From assembly GCA_902472555.1 (NCBI GenBank), contig CABROF010000041.1:1-19340 (forward strand): a stretch of 19,340 nucleotides of DNA, given 5' to 3'. The notes under the pieces were generated by a model that worked only from the letters and a program-made list of their open reading frames with translations, had not been told where the DNA came from and made no database searches. Position numbers and translations under genes: made by a program. Positions 1-6,073 of this stretch are shown one piece after another (the first letter of the stretch is position 1; each line of letters starts with the position of its first letter). This stretch comes from UMGS1851 sp900555605 (lineage in GTDB: Bacteria > Bacillota > Clostridia > UBA1212 > UBA1255).

Positions 1-13
1 ATATCCCGGCCCA

Positions 14-55
14 TTTTTTGCAGGGAAAAGCCAAAGTGCAGCCGTTCCCTGGAAA
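14..55 (+). repeat. Hairpin-forming intergenic repeat, copy 1
   Basis: This 42-nt stretch recurs at 133-174 with about 6 mismatches; the first 23 nt differ at only one position. Each copy starts with a T-run, then GCAGGGAAAA and CCAAAG, a GC-rich centre and TCCCTG. In this copy 17-26 pairs with 46-55 with one G/G mismatch. A second hairpin overlaps it: 36-46 (GTGCAGCCGTT) pairs perfectly with 54-64. The T-run at 14-19 follows a GC-rich CCCGGCCC, so it may itself be the tail of a terminator cut by the window edge. Whether this is a dispersed genomic repeat cannot be judged from one window. Confidence 0.6.
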
Positions 56-100
56 CGGCTGCACGCCGTTTTCCGTTTTTGCGGGGCTCCTGCCCGCGGA

Positions 101-138
101 GGCGCGGCGGACAAGGAGAGCGCCGCGCCCGTTTTTTT
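101..138 (+). terminator. Intrinsic terminator of an upstream unit
   Basis: A perfect 9-bp GC-only stem (GGCGCGGCG at 101-109 with CGCCGCGCC at 121-129, 11-nt loop) is followed after two bases by seven T residues (132-138). This is a classic plus-strand intrinsic terminator. It would stop transcripts entering from a gene left of the window. A smaller hairpin (81-85 with 93-97) lies just upstream. Confidence 0.7.
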
Positions 139-179
139 GCAGGGAAAAACCAAAGCGGGGCCGCTCCCTGCAAATTTTT
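133..179 (+). repeat. Hairpin-forming intergenic repeat, copy 2, terminator-like
   Basis: Second copy of the repeat at 14-55, with a period of 119 nt. Here the outer stem is perfect: TTTGCAGGGA (136-145) pairs with TCCCTGCAAA (165-174) and is followed by TTTTT (175-179), so this copy reads as an intrinsic terminator. An alternative stem, GCGGGGCC (155-162) with GGCCCCGC (184-191), is mutually exclusive with it. The outer pairing is kept in both copies while the inner sequence drifts, which suggests the hairpin matters. Confidence 0.6.
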
Positions 180-191
180 ATTTGGCCCCGC

Positions 192-288
192 AATTTGATT
201 TCTGCCGTTTTTCCCGGTCGGTAAAGATCAAATTTGTCACGTTCATAAAAAGTTTACAATTCGAAAGGACATATCAATAAAATTACGG
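192..288. other. AT-rich spacer, no gene seen
   Basis: Between the upstream terminator cluster and the S10 promoter I see no coding frame with a ribosome binding site on either strand. Poor promoter-like matches occur (TTGTCA at 234-239 with TACAAT at 255-260, spacing 15; TTTACA at 253-258 with TAAAAT at 278-283, spacing 19), but neither has good spacing. Confidence 0.5.
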
Positions 289-317
289 TTGCAACGACCT
301 TTTTGAGAGTGTATAAT
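289..317 (+). promoter_or_regulatory. Sigma-A type promoter of the S10 operon
   Basis: A -35 box TTGCAA (289-294, 4 of 6 consensus bases) and a perfect -10 box TATAAT (312-317) are separated by the ideal 17 nt. Transcription would begin near 324, giving a leader of about 340 nt before rpsJ. It is the best promoter match I found upstream of the cluster. It is likely to drive the super-operon, or at least the small RNA ending at 570. Confidence 0.75.
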
Positions 318-323
318 ATCGCC

Positions 324-570
324 TGTTGCGACTTGACAGACTGTGAAGCAGGAGATTGCTGTCACATATTTTCTGTAAGGATTGCGTTGAGAGCGCGTAT
401 TCGCAATTTGAGCAGCAAATATGTACGGGCAGGGAACTCATGTGGAGAATGTCCGATTCGTGAAACCGGGCGACAAGTCATTGCACTACAATCGTATGTT
501 TTATGTAGTTTGCCCAAGTTGAAATGATTTTGAAATCCATCTCAGATGGATATTTCAATTTGGTTTTTTT
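324..570 (+). promoter_or_regulatory. Structured S10 leader RNA with attenuator, or small RNA
   Basis: The transcript expected from the 289-317 promoter up to the 570 terminator is about 245 nt long and rich in complementary pairs. GACTTG (330-335) pairs with CAAGTC (474-479), and TGC (327-329) with GCA (483-485). Between them lie TGACAG/CTGTCA (334-339/359-364), ATTGCG/CGCAAT (381-386/402-407), ATTTG/CAAAT (406-410/416-420) and CGGGCA/TGTCCG (426-431/450-455, one wobble). Then come GGGC/GCCC (468-471/512-515) and ACTACA/TGTAGT (486-491/504-509). Some pairs exclude each other, as expected for a switch. The GGGC/GCCC pair overlaps the base of the terminator stem by two bases. I see no T-box motif or known riboswitch core. 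E. coli controls its S10 operon by L4-dependent attenuation in the leader; similarity here is inference only. Confidence 0.5.
514..570 (+). terminator. Intrinsic terminator in the S10 leader (candidate attenuator)
   Basis: The outer stem is CCAAGTTGAAAT (514-525) with ATTTCAATTTGG (552-563): 12 bp including one G-U. The inner stem ATCCAT (535-540) with ATGGAT (546-551) has a CTCAG loop, and a 9-nt bulge sits on the 5' side. Seven T residues follow at once (564-570). It lies downstream of the only good promoter and 96 nt upstream of rpsJ, with no gene in between. It must therefore be read through for ribosomal protein expression, unless a second promoter lies in 571-660, where I find none convincing. 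Confidence 0.75.
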
Positions 571-666
571 ATTGGGGATTGCATGAAACACACGGCACGG
601 TGTAAGAATGTTAAGCGAAATACGTAACAAAATCTAACAAGTATGATTTGAAAGAGAGGATTATGT

Positions 667-984
667 ATGGCTAACAAACAAAAAATTAGAATTAAACTGA
701 AAGCTTATGATTTTCAGTTGCTGGATCAATCCGCGCAGAAGATCGTCGACACCGCAAAAAGAACGGATGCAGCCGTGTCCGGCCCGATTCCGCTGCCGAC
801 TGAAAGAGAAGTAATTACGATTTTAAGGGCTCCTCATAAATATAAGGATTCCCGTGAGCAGTTTGAAATGAGAACACACAAAAGGCTGATCGATATTTTA
901 ATGCCGACCCCAAAAACCATTGACGCGCTGATGAAGCTGGATCTTCCCGCAGGCGTAGACATCGAAATTAAGGTAAAGCAGTAA
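667..984 (+). CDS. rpsJ: 30S ribosomal protein S10
   Basis: S10 is a 30S head protein and, with NusB, a transcription antitermination factor (NusE). The 105-residue product has the usual family length. It shows the typical N-terminal QKIRIKLKAYD, the central PLPTEREVITILRAPHK and the C-terminal LPAGVDIEIKVKQ. AGAGAGGA (653-660) sits 6 nt before this ATG; an ATG four bases earlier (663) is out of frame. It is the first gene of the operon, preceded by a long leader with a terminator and followed by an unusually long 135-nt structured spacer before rplC. Because S10 takes part in antitermination, a leader terminator directly before it could in principle be part of an autoregulatory loop; this is inference. 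Confidence 0.98.
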   Translation: MANKQKIRIKLKAYDFQLLDQSAQKIVDTAKRTDAAVSGPIPLPTEREVITILRAPHKYKDSREQFEMRTHKRLIDILMPTPKTIDALMKLDLPAGVDIEIKVKQ

Positions 985-986
985 TC

Positions 987-1094
987 TTGGTTCCGGCCGG
1001 TTTGAAATACAATCGGTTTATATAAAAAGGCGGTTTTGGTAAGATGACAGAACTGCCGGGTCAAGTTCCGGCGGGTGAACTCCCCGGGAACCAA
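987..1094 (+). promoter_or_regulatory. Structured rpsJ-rplC spacer, possible cis-acting RNA
   Basis: TTGGTTCC (987-994), just after the rpsJ stop, is perfectly complementary to GGAACCAA (1087-1094), 8 nt before the rplC ribosome binding site (1103-1109). The pair would enclose the whole spacer. Inside are CCGGTT/AATCGG (997-1002/1011-1016, one wobble, 8-nt loop) and CTGCCGG/CCGGCGG (1053-1059/1068-1074, one wobble, 8-nt loop). The shape is a closed three-way arrangement next to a translation start. No T-run follows, so a role in translation, RNA processing or protein binding is more likely than termination. Found by eye only. Confidence 0.45.
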
Positions 1095-1119
1095 TAACCA
1101 TTAGGAGGTAGAGCAGTAA

Positions 1120-1752
1120 ATGAAAAAGTTTATTTTAGGAACAAAAGTCGGAATGACGCAGATTTTCGATGAAAATGGCGTATGCATTCCCGTGACGGTC
1201 GTTTTGGCCGGTCCCTGCATGGTCGTTCAGAAGAAGACGGAAGAAAATGACAGCTACAGCGCAGTCAAGCTGGGATACACCAAAGTCGACAAGAAAAAGC
1301 TCAATAAGCCGGAAAGAGGTTTATTTGACAAGCTTGATCTGGACGGCTACAAGCATCTGAAGGAATTCAGACCTGAAAATGCCGACAGCTTTGATGTAGG
1401 ACAGGTTATTACCGTAACAGATATGTTCCAAGACGGAGACTGCATCGATATAAGCGGAACGTCAAAAGGCAAGGGCTATCAGGGTGCGATCAAAAGACAC
1501 GGACAGAAGATCGGTCCGAAATCTCACGGTTCAAAATATCACAGAGGCGTCGGCTCCATGGGTGCGAACACAGATCCGGGTAAAGTTTTCAAAGGAAAGA
1601 AAATGCCCGGCCAAATGGGAGCAGAGAGAGTTACGGTTCAGAATCTGGATATTGTAAAGGTCGATGGCGAGAGGAATCTCCTCCTCATTAAGGGCGCTGT
1701 ACCCGGACCGAAGGGCGGATTGCTTGAAATCAGAGAATCTGTGAAAGCGTAA
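1120..1752 (+). CDS. rplC: 50S ribosomal protein L3
   Basis: L3 is an early-assembly 50S protein whose long loop reaches toward the peptidyl transferase centre. The product has 210 residues, normal for the family. It opens with the typical ILGTKVGMTQIFDENG and carries GTSKGKGYQG (113-122), HRGVGSMGANTDPG (141-154) and MPGQMG (162-167). Gln165 matches the glutamine methylated by PrmB in E. coli; I cannot say whether it is modified here. AGGAGGT (1103-1109) lies 10 nt before the ATG. The start is followed directly by the conserved MKKFILGTKVGM, so it is secure. Confidence 0.98.
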   Translation: MKKFILGTKVGMTQIFDENGVCIPVTVVLAGPCMVVQKKTEENDSYSAVKLGYTKVDKKKLNKPERGLFDKLDLDGYKHLKEFRPENADSFDVGQVITVTDMFQDGDCIDISGTSKGKGYQGAIKRHGQKIGPKSHGSKYHRGVGSMGANTDPGKVFKGKKMPGQMGAERVTVQNLDIVKVDGERNLLLIKGAVPGPKGGLLEIRESVKA

Positions 1753-1776
1753 GCAAGGGAAGGAGGACGTATTTTT

Positions 1777-2400
1777 ATGCCAAAGGCAAAAGTTTATGAC
1801 ATGTCAGGAAACGTTGTTGAAGAAATCGAATTAGACAACAATATATTCGGCGTGGAAGTCAATACGCATGTTATGCATATGGCGGTGGTCAACCAGCTGG
1901 CAAACAAAAGACAGGGGACACATTCCACAAAAGTAAAAAGCGAAGTAAGCGGCGGCGGGAAAAAGCCCTACAGACAGAAAGGCACCGGCCGTGCAAGACA
2001 GGGAAGCACCAGATCCGCACAGTGGAAGGGTGGCGGCATTATTTTCGGACCCAAACCGAGAGATTACAGCTATGCCATTCCGAAGAAGGTAAGACGTCTG
2101 GCGCTGAAATCCTCACTCTCCAGCAAAGCTTCGGAAGGCGACATCATCGTATTGGATACGCTGCGCTTTGAGAATATCAAAACGAAGAATATGGCTGCGG
2201 TGCTCAAAAATTTAGGAGTGGATTCCACGGCTCTGGTGGTGATTCCGGAAAGAGATGAAAATGTGGTGCGTTCTGCAGGCAATCTGAAAGGAATTCAGAC
2301 AGCCTATGTAAACACAATCAATGTATATGACATTATGCGTCACGGTAAATTCATTATTACGAAGGACGCGCTCAGCAAGGTATCGGAGGTGTACGCATGA
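1777..2400 (+). CDS. rplD: 50S ribosomal protein L4
   Basis: L4 lines the peptide exit tunnel with L22 and, in E. coli, is also the autogenous repressor of the S10 operon. The 207 residues match the family. The tunnel loop is visible as GGGKKPYRQKGTGRARQGSTR, followed by the conserved WKGGGIIFGPKPRDY. Start at ATG 1777 is set by AAGGAGG (1760-1766), 10 nt upstream. The stop codon overlaps the rplW start in an ATGA arrangement, which indicates translational coupling. Given the terminator in the leader, L4 is one candidate ligand by analogy with E. coli, but nothing in the sequence proves it. Confidence 0.98.
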   Translation: MPKAKVYDMSGNVVEEIELDNNIFGVEVNTHVMHMAVVNQLANKRQGTHSTKVKSEVSGGGKKPYRQKGTGRARQGSTRSAQWKGGGIIFGPKPRDYSYAIPKKVRRLALKSSLSSKASEGDIIVLDTLRFENIKTKNMAAVLKNLGVDSTALVVIPERDENVVRSAGNLKGIQTAYVNTINVYDIMRHGKFIITKDALSKVSEVYA

Positions 2401-2759
2401 ACGAATATGATATCATAATCCGTCCGCATATCACTGAAAAAAGTACAATGGATGCCCAGAATGGCAAATATACTTTTGTTGTGAATATGAAAGCGACAAA
2501 AATCGATATAAAGAATGCGGTGGAGAAGATTTTCGGCGTGAAGGTATTGTCTGTAAATACCATGCACGTGAAAGGAAAAAAGAGAAGCCGCAGACAGGCG
2601 GCCGGAATGGTCACGGGATATACGCCGGATTGGAAAAAGGCAATTGTAAAAATTGATTTGGAGCCGGCTGCGGAAGCCTATTTGACCAAGGGCGGCAAGA
2701 AGGTTGCGTCCGATCGGAAGTACAAGACCGCGATTGATGATTTCGGCTTTGTTCAGTAA
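2397..2759 (+). CDS. rplW: 50S ribosomal protein L23 with C-terminal extension
   Basis: L23 sits at the tunnel exit and is the docking site for trigger factor and the signal recognition particle. Residues 1-88 follow the family: DIIIRPHITEKS near the start, KYTFVVNMKATKIDIKNAVE, then GYTPDWKKAIVKIDL. Family members usually end soon after this, at about 95-100 residues. Here a further tail of about 25-30 residues, rich in lysine and aspartate and ending FGFVQ, brings the protein to 120. The gene starts inside the rplD stop (ATGA), so translation is coupled. There is no frameshift sign: the reading frame is continuous and the next gene follows 17 nt later with its own AGGAGG. Confidence 0.97.
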   Translation: MNEYDIIIRPHITEKSTMDAQNGKYTFVVNMKATKIDIKNAVEKIFGVKVLSVNTMHVKGKKRSRRQAAGMVTGYTPDWKKAIVKIDLEPAAEAYLTKGGKKVASDRKYKTAIDDFGFVQ

Positions 2760-2776
2760 TAGCAGGAGGAGAAACC

Positions 2777-3610
2777 ATGGCGATTAAAAAATATAATCCA
2801 ACAACCCCTTCCAGAAGAGCGATGACCGGATCGGCATTTGAAGAGATTACCGGTAAAAGTGAGGTCAAATCTCTGATTGCGCCGATGAAGAAAAATTCCG
2901 GACGAAACGCTTACGGCCGGATCACAGTCCGTCATCGCGGCGGCGGGGCAAAGAAACAATATAGAATTATTGATTTTAAGAGAAATAAAGACGGGATTCC
3001 GGCAACAGTCAAGGCAATTGAATATGATCCCAACAGATCTGCCAATATTGCATTGCTGTTTTATGCGGACGGAGAAAAGAGATATATCCTCCATCCGGAG
3101 GGACTCCAAATAGGCGATACGGTCGTATCCGGCGCAGAAGCAGACATCAAGCCGGGCAACGCGCTTCCGCTTGCAAGCATTCCGGTGGGTACCGTAATTC
3201 ATAATATCGAGATGAAACCTGGTAAGGGTGCGCAGCTGGTGCGCAGCGCCGGCGCTTCCGCACAGTTAATGGCAAAAGAGGGAAGCTATGCGCAGGTGCG
3301 TCTCGTGTCAGGCGAGGTCAGAATGATTCCGATTGTCTGTAAAGCAACCATCGGACAGATCGGCAATTTGGATCATGAGAATATCAATCTCGGTAAAGCC
3401 GGCAGAAAGAGATGGATGGGAATCAGACCTACTGTACGCGGTGTTGTAATGAACCCCTGCGACCATCCGCACGGCGGCGGCGAAGGCAAATCTCCGATTG
3501 GTATGCCCAGCCCGGTTACGCCTTGGGGAAAACCGACCTTGGGGTACAAGACGAGAAAGAAGAACAAAGCTTCTGATAAATATATTGTCAGAAGAAGAAA
3601 CAGCAAATAA
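2777..3610 (+). CDS. rplB: 50S ribosomal protein L2
   Basis: L2 is the conserved RNA-binding 50S protein needed for subunit joining and peptidyl transferase assembly. The 277 residues match the family length. The sequence shows MAIKKYNPTTPSRR at the start, VRHRGGGAKKQYRIIDFKR (51-69) in the OB-fold part, and the C-terminal block NPCDHPHGGGEG (226-237). His230 corresponds to the conserved E. coli His229. It ends with the usual RNA-binding TRKKNKASDKYIVRRR. AGGAGG (2764-2769) is 7 nt before the ATG. No unusual insertions. Confidence 0.98.
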   Translation: MAIKKYNPTTPSRRAMTGSAFEEITGKSEVKSLIAPMKKNSGRNAYGRITVRHRGGGAKKQYRIIDFKRNKDGIPATVKAIEYDPNRSANIALLFYADGEKRYILHPEGLQIGDTVVSGAEADIKPGNALPLASIPVGTVIHNIEMKPGKGAQLVRSAGASAQLMAKEGSYAQVRLVSGEVRMIPIVCKATIGQIGNLDHENINLGKAGRKRWMGIRPTVRGVVMNPCDHPHGGGEGKSPIGMPSPVTPWGKPTLGYKTRKKNKASDKYIVRRRNSK

Positions 3611-3631
3611 TCGTAAGGGGGTTATAACGTT

Positions 3632-3919
3632 ATGAGTAGATCAGTTAAAAAAGGCCCATTCGTACAAGAGAGACTGTTACAGAGAATCGAAGCGATGAAT
3701 GCGAAGAACGAAAAAGTGGTAATCAAGACTTGGTCAAGAGCATCAACAATATTTCCTCAGATGGTAGGTCATACGATTGCTGTTCATGATGGAAAGAAAC
3801 ACGTACCTGTGTATATCACGGAGGAAATGGTCGGACACAAGCTCGGAGAATTCGCTCCTACAAGAACCTACAGAGGACATGTCAACAAGAGCGAAAAATC
3901 CAGCGGCGTAAAACGCTGA
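3632..3919 (+). CDS. rpsS: 30S ribosomal protein S19
   Basis: S19 binds 16S rRNA in the 30S head next to S13. The product of 95 residues is of normal length and is typical throughout: MSRSVKKGPFV at the start, KTWSRASTIFPQMVGHTIAVHDG in the core, and GHKLGEFAPTRTYRGH near the end. A purine-rich AAGGGGG (3615-3621) precedes the ATG by 10 nt. It lies 21 nt after rplB and 21 nt before rplV within the same operon. Confidence 0.98.
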   Translation: MSRSVKKGPFVQERLLQRIEAMNAKNEKVVIKTWSRASTIFPQMVGHTIAVHDGKKHVPVYITEEMVGHKLGEFAPTRTYRGHVNKSEKSSGVKR

Positions 3920-3926
3920 GTGAATT

Positions 3927-3933
3927 AGGAGGG
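3927..3933 (+). promoter_or_regulatory. Ribosome binding site fixing the rplV TTG start
   Basis: AGGAGGG lies 7 nt before a TTG at 3941 and 22 nt before the first in-frame ATG at 3956. The spacing favours the TTG start, so the N-terminal extension of L22 is probably translated. Confidence 0.75.
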
Positions 3934-3940
3934 ATGTTCT

Positions 3941-4417
3941 TTGGAAAGAAAGTTTATGAATAGAGATGAGCTCCTCGAAAAGAAAGAGGAACTGCTTGCA
4001 CAATACAACGCCCCGCACAGAAAGAGCAACAGACCTGTGATTTTATCGAAGCGGGAACGGAAGGTTCTCGGAATCGGCAGAGATCAGGGAAAGGCGACCC
4101 TCAATTATGCGAGAATTTCACCGCGTAAGGTAAAGATCGTATTAGATCTGATCAAGGGAAAGAATTTACAGGAGGCATATGCCATTGTAAAATTCACCCC
4201 CAAAGCTGCGTCCGAAATGATCTACAAGCTGCTGCATTCGGCAGAAGCAAACGCAGTAAATAACTTTGAGCTTGACGCGGAAAAGTTGTATGTGGCCGAT
4301 TGTTATGCCAACCAGGGACCTACGCTGAAGCGTATGAGAGCCGTGGCAAGAGGAAGAGGCACGCGCATCAACAAGAAAACAAGCCACATCACCGTTGTTC
4401 TTAAAGAGAGAAGCTGA
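3941..4417 (+). CDS. rplV: 50S ribosomal protein L22 with N-terminal extension
   Basis: L22 spans from the 50S surface at the tunnel exit to the tunnel constriction. Family members are about 110 residues and begin close to the motif ARISPRKV. Here that motif lies at residues 57-64 of 158, so about 50 extra residues precede the normal domain. The extension is highly charged (many Lys, Arg and Glu), has no signal peptide, and its first 20 residues look helical. The rest is canonical: KAASEMIYKLLHSAEANA and the C-terminal tunnel hairpin with GPTLKRMRAVARGRGTRI. The TTG start is set by AGGAGGG 7 nt upstream; the in-frame ATG at 3956 would shorten the extension by only five residues. The extension shares the codon style of the domain. 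Confidence 0.96.
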   Translation: MERKFMNRDELLEKKEELLAQYNAPHRKSNRPVILSKRERKVLGIGRDQGKATLNYARISPRKVKIVLDLIKGKNLQEAYAIVKFTPKAASEMIYKLLHSAEANAVNNFELDAEKLYVADCYANQGPTLKRMRAVARGRGTRINKKTSHITVVLKERS

Positions 4418-4433
4418 TTGGAGGAGGTTGCAT

Positions 4434-5102
4434 ATGGGACAAAAGGTTAATCCTCACGGACTTAGAGTTGGTATTATAAAGGATTGGGACTCCAAATGGT
4501 ATGCCAACAAGAAAAATTTTGGAAAATATCTGGTGGAAGATACAAAAGTCAGAGAGCACATTAAAAAGAAGCTCTATACAGCGGGAATCTCCAAAATCAA
4601 AATTGAAAGAACCGCCAATAAGCTGATTATTAATATTGAAACCGCAAAGCCGGGCTTTGTAATCGGCAAGAACGGCACCATCAAGGATGAATTGAAGGCC
4701 GAACTGGAAAAATTAACAGGCAAAGCCATCAACATCAATGTCTTTGAAATCAAGAACCCTGATCTTGACGCGCAGCTCTGCGCGGAAAATATCGCCAGCC
4801 AGCTAGAAAAGAGAATTTCCTTCAGAAGAGCTATGAAGCAGGTTATGGGCCGCACCATGCGCGCAGGCGCGCTGGGAATCAAGACCGCCTGCGGCGGCCG
4901 TTTAGGCGGAGCGGAAATTGCGCGATCCGAGCATTATCATGAAGGCACGATCCCGCTTCAGACACTGAGAGCCGATATTGACTATGGTTTTGCGGAAGCA
5001 AACACCACCTACGGAAAGATCGGTGTAAAGGTCTGGATCTATAAAGGAGAAGTTCTTCCTGCTGTTAAGAAGAGCCAGGAAGCAGAAGGGAGAGACGAGT
5101 AA
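4434..5102 (+). CDS. rpsC: 30S ribosomal protein S3
   Basis: S3 is a head protein at the mRNA entry channel with helicase-related residues. The product from ATG 4434 has 222 residues. It opens with the invariant MGQKVNPHGLRVG. A KH domain follows with the loop GFVIGKNG (74-81) and the C-terminal domain with MGRTMRAGALGIK and CGGRLGGAEIARSE. I chose ATG 4434 because GGAGGAGG stands just upstream and the family always begins MGQKVNP; longer in-frame starts inside rplV have no support. Spacing to rplP is 2 nt. Confidence 0.98.
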   Translation: MGQKVNPHGLRVGIIKDWDSKWYANKKNFGKYLVEDTKVREHIKKKLYTAGISKIKIERTANKLIINIETAKPGFVIGKNGTIKDELKAELEKLTGKAININVFEIKNPDLDAQLCAENIASQLEKRISFRRAMKQVMGRTMRAGALGIKTACGGRLGGAEIARSEHYHEGTIPLQTLRADIDYGFAEANTTYGKIGVKVWIYKGEVLPAVKKSQEAEGRDE

Positions 5103-5104
5103 CT

Positions 5105-5563
5105 ATGTTGATGCCGAAACGAGTCAAACACAGAAAAGTGCAGAGAGGCAGAATGAAGGGTGTCGCATCCCGCGGAAATGTCGTATCAAACGGCGAGTAC
5201 GGCCTGCAGGCTACTGAATGCGGATGGATCACCAGCAATCAGATCGAGGCTGCCCGTATCGCAATCAACCGTTCTATCAAAAGAGGCGGTAAAGTGTGGA
5301 TCAAAATTTTCCCTGACAAACCTGTGACCAAGAAACCGGCGGAAACGCGAATGGGTTCCGGTAAAGGATCTCCTGAATATTGGGTAGCCGTGGTAAAACC
5401 GGGCAGAGTACTGTTCGAGGTTGCCGGAGTCAATGAGGAGGCATGCAGAGAAGCGCTTCGTCTTGCGATGCATAAATTGCCGATCAAATGCAAAATCATT
5501 GGCCGGGAAGAAACCGCAACGCAGAGTTCTACGGAAATGGATGGTGAGCGCAATGAAGGCTAA
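5105..5563 (+). CDS. rplP: 50S ribosomal protein L16
   Basis: L16 contacts the A-site tRNA and organises the central protuberance base. The 152 residues begin with MLMPKRVKHRKVQRGRMKG, typical of Gram-positive L16. They contain WITSNQIEAARIAINR, KIFPDKPVTKKPAETRMGSGKGSPE and VAVVKPGRVLFEVAGV. The end (after CKIIGREE) carries a short polar tail rich in Thr, Ser and Glu, making it some 8-15 residues longer than usual. The rpmC start codon lies inside this tail, so the extra length arises from overlap of the two genes. AAGGGAGA (5086-5093) precedes the ATG. Confidence 0.97.
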   Translation: MLMPKRVKHRKVQRGRMKGVASRGNVVSNGEYGLQATECGWITSNQIEAARIAINRSIKRGGKVWIKIFPDKPVTKKPAETRMGSGKGSPEYWVAVVKPGRVLFEVAGVNEEACREALRLAMHKLPIKCKIIGREETATQSSTEMDGERNEG

Positions 5564-5771
5564 GGAATATAGAGACAACATCAGAAATATGACTCTGGAA
5601 GAGCTGAAAAAGGAAGAGCAGGAGCTCAAAAGCGAATTGTTTAAACTTCGTTTTAAGCATGCCACGGGAACTGTTGAAAATCCTATGCGGCTGAAGTTCA
5701 TTAAACGCGACATCGCAAGAGTAAAAACGATCATCAAGGAAAAAGAACTTGCTGCAGCGGCAGACAAGTAA
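5553..5771 (+). CDS. rpmC: 50S ribosomal protein L29
   Basis: L29 lies at the tunnel exit beside L23. The 72-residue product is all helical with the pattern EYRDNIRNMTLEELKKE, the conserved ELFKLRFKHATGTVENP and a second helix beginning RLKFIKRDIARVKTI. I chose ATG 5553 because GGTGAG stands 4 nt upstream and the family begins near MKAKE. An in-frame ATG at 5541 would add four residues and has no good binding site. The first 11 nt overlap the end of rplP in another frame, which suggests coupled translation. The C-terminus has a short Ala-rich tail. Confidence 0.96.
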   Translation: MKAKEYRDNIRNMTLEELKKEEQELKSELFKLRFKHATGTVENPMRLKFIKRDIARVKTIIKEKELAAAADK

Positions 5772-5793
5772 TCTCGGAAGGAGGTAGTTTGAG

Positions 5794-6051
5794 TTGTCAG
5801 AAAGAAATTTGAGAAAAACCAGAGTGGGCAAGGTTGTCAGCGACAAAATGGATAAGACCATTGTTGTGGCAGTAGTGGACAGTGTAAAACACCCGCTCTA
5901 TAAAAAGGTTGTAAAAACCACATATAAGTTGAAGGCGCACGACGAAAACAACGAGGCGCACATGGGCGATACCGTGGAGGTTATGGAAACCAGACCTCTC
6001 AGCAAGGATAAGCGGTGGAGACTGGTTTCGATTGTAGAAAAGGCCCGTTAA
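5794..6051 (+). CDS. rpsQ: 30S ribosomal protein S17
   Basis: S17 is a primary 16S rRNA-binding protein with an OB fold. The product has 85 residues, as usual. It shows RNLRKTRVGKVVSDKMDKT, KHPLYKKVVKTTYKLKAHDE, the GDTVEVMETRPLSKDKRW motif and the C-terminal LVSIVEKAR. The start is TTG at 5794, with AAGGAGG (5778-5784) 9 nt upstream; no in-frame ATG exists before residue 19, which is inside the conserved domain. The N-terminus is of normal length. Confidence 0.97.
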   Translation: MSERNLRKTRVGKVVSDKMDKTIVVAVVDSVKHPLYKKVVKTTYKLKAHDENNEAHMGDTVEVMETRPLSKDKRWRLVSIVEKAR

Positions 6052-6073
6052 AGCGGCGGAACAGGAGGCTGTT

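Noticed and set aside
18..224. Open frame of 68 codons in the left flank
   Set aside because: It runs through the repeat and terminator hairpins; its Arg/Pro-rich composition reflects GC-rich stems, and no ribosome binding site is present.
333..364. Perfect TTGACA (333-338) as a second promoter
   Set aside because: No acceptable -10 hexamer occurs 16-18 nt downstream; the bases also take part in a hairpin of the leader.
303..527. Open frame of 74 codons across the S10 leader
   Set aside because: Its start lies upstream of the -10 box of the leader promoter, it has no ribosome binding site, no recognisable domain, and it runs through RNA hairpins and into the 5' arm of the terminator.
324..570. 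T-box, 6S RNA or known riboswitch in the leader
   Set aside because: The T-box consensus, specifier-loop motifs and the cores of common riboswitches that I know were not found; the fold does not resemble one long rod as in 6S RNA.
2668..2759. L23 tail as a frameshift artefact
   Set aside because: The frame is open and ends shortly before a normal binding site for rplB; the tail has a balanced, protein-like composition, so a genuine extension is more likely.
5186..5767. Long minus-strand open frames, such as one of 193 codons opposite rplP and rpmC
   Set aside because: They are shadows of conserved plus-strand genes, have no family resemblance and no ribosome binding sites. The same holds for all other minus-strand frames in the window.
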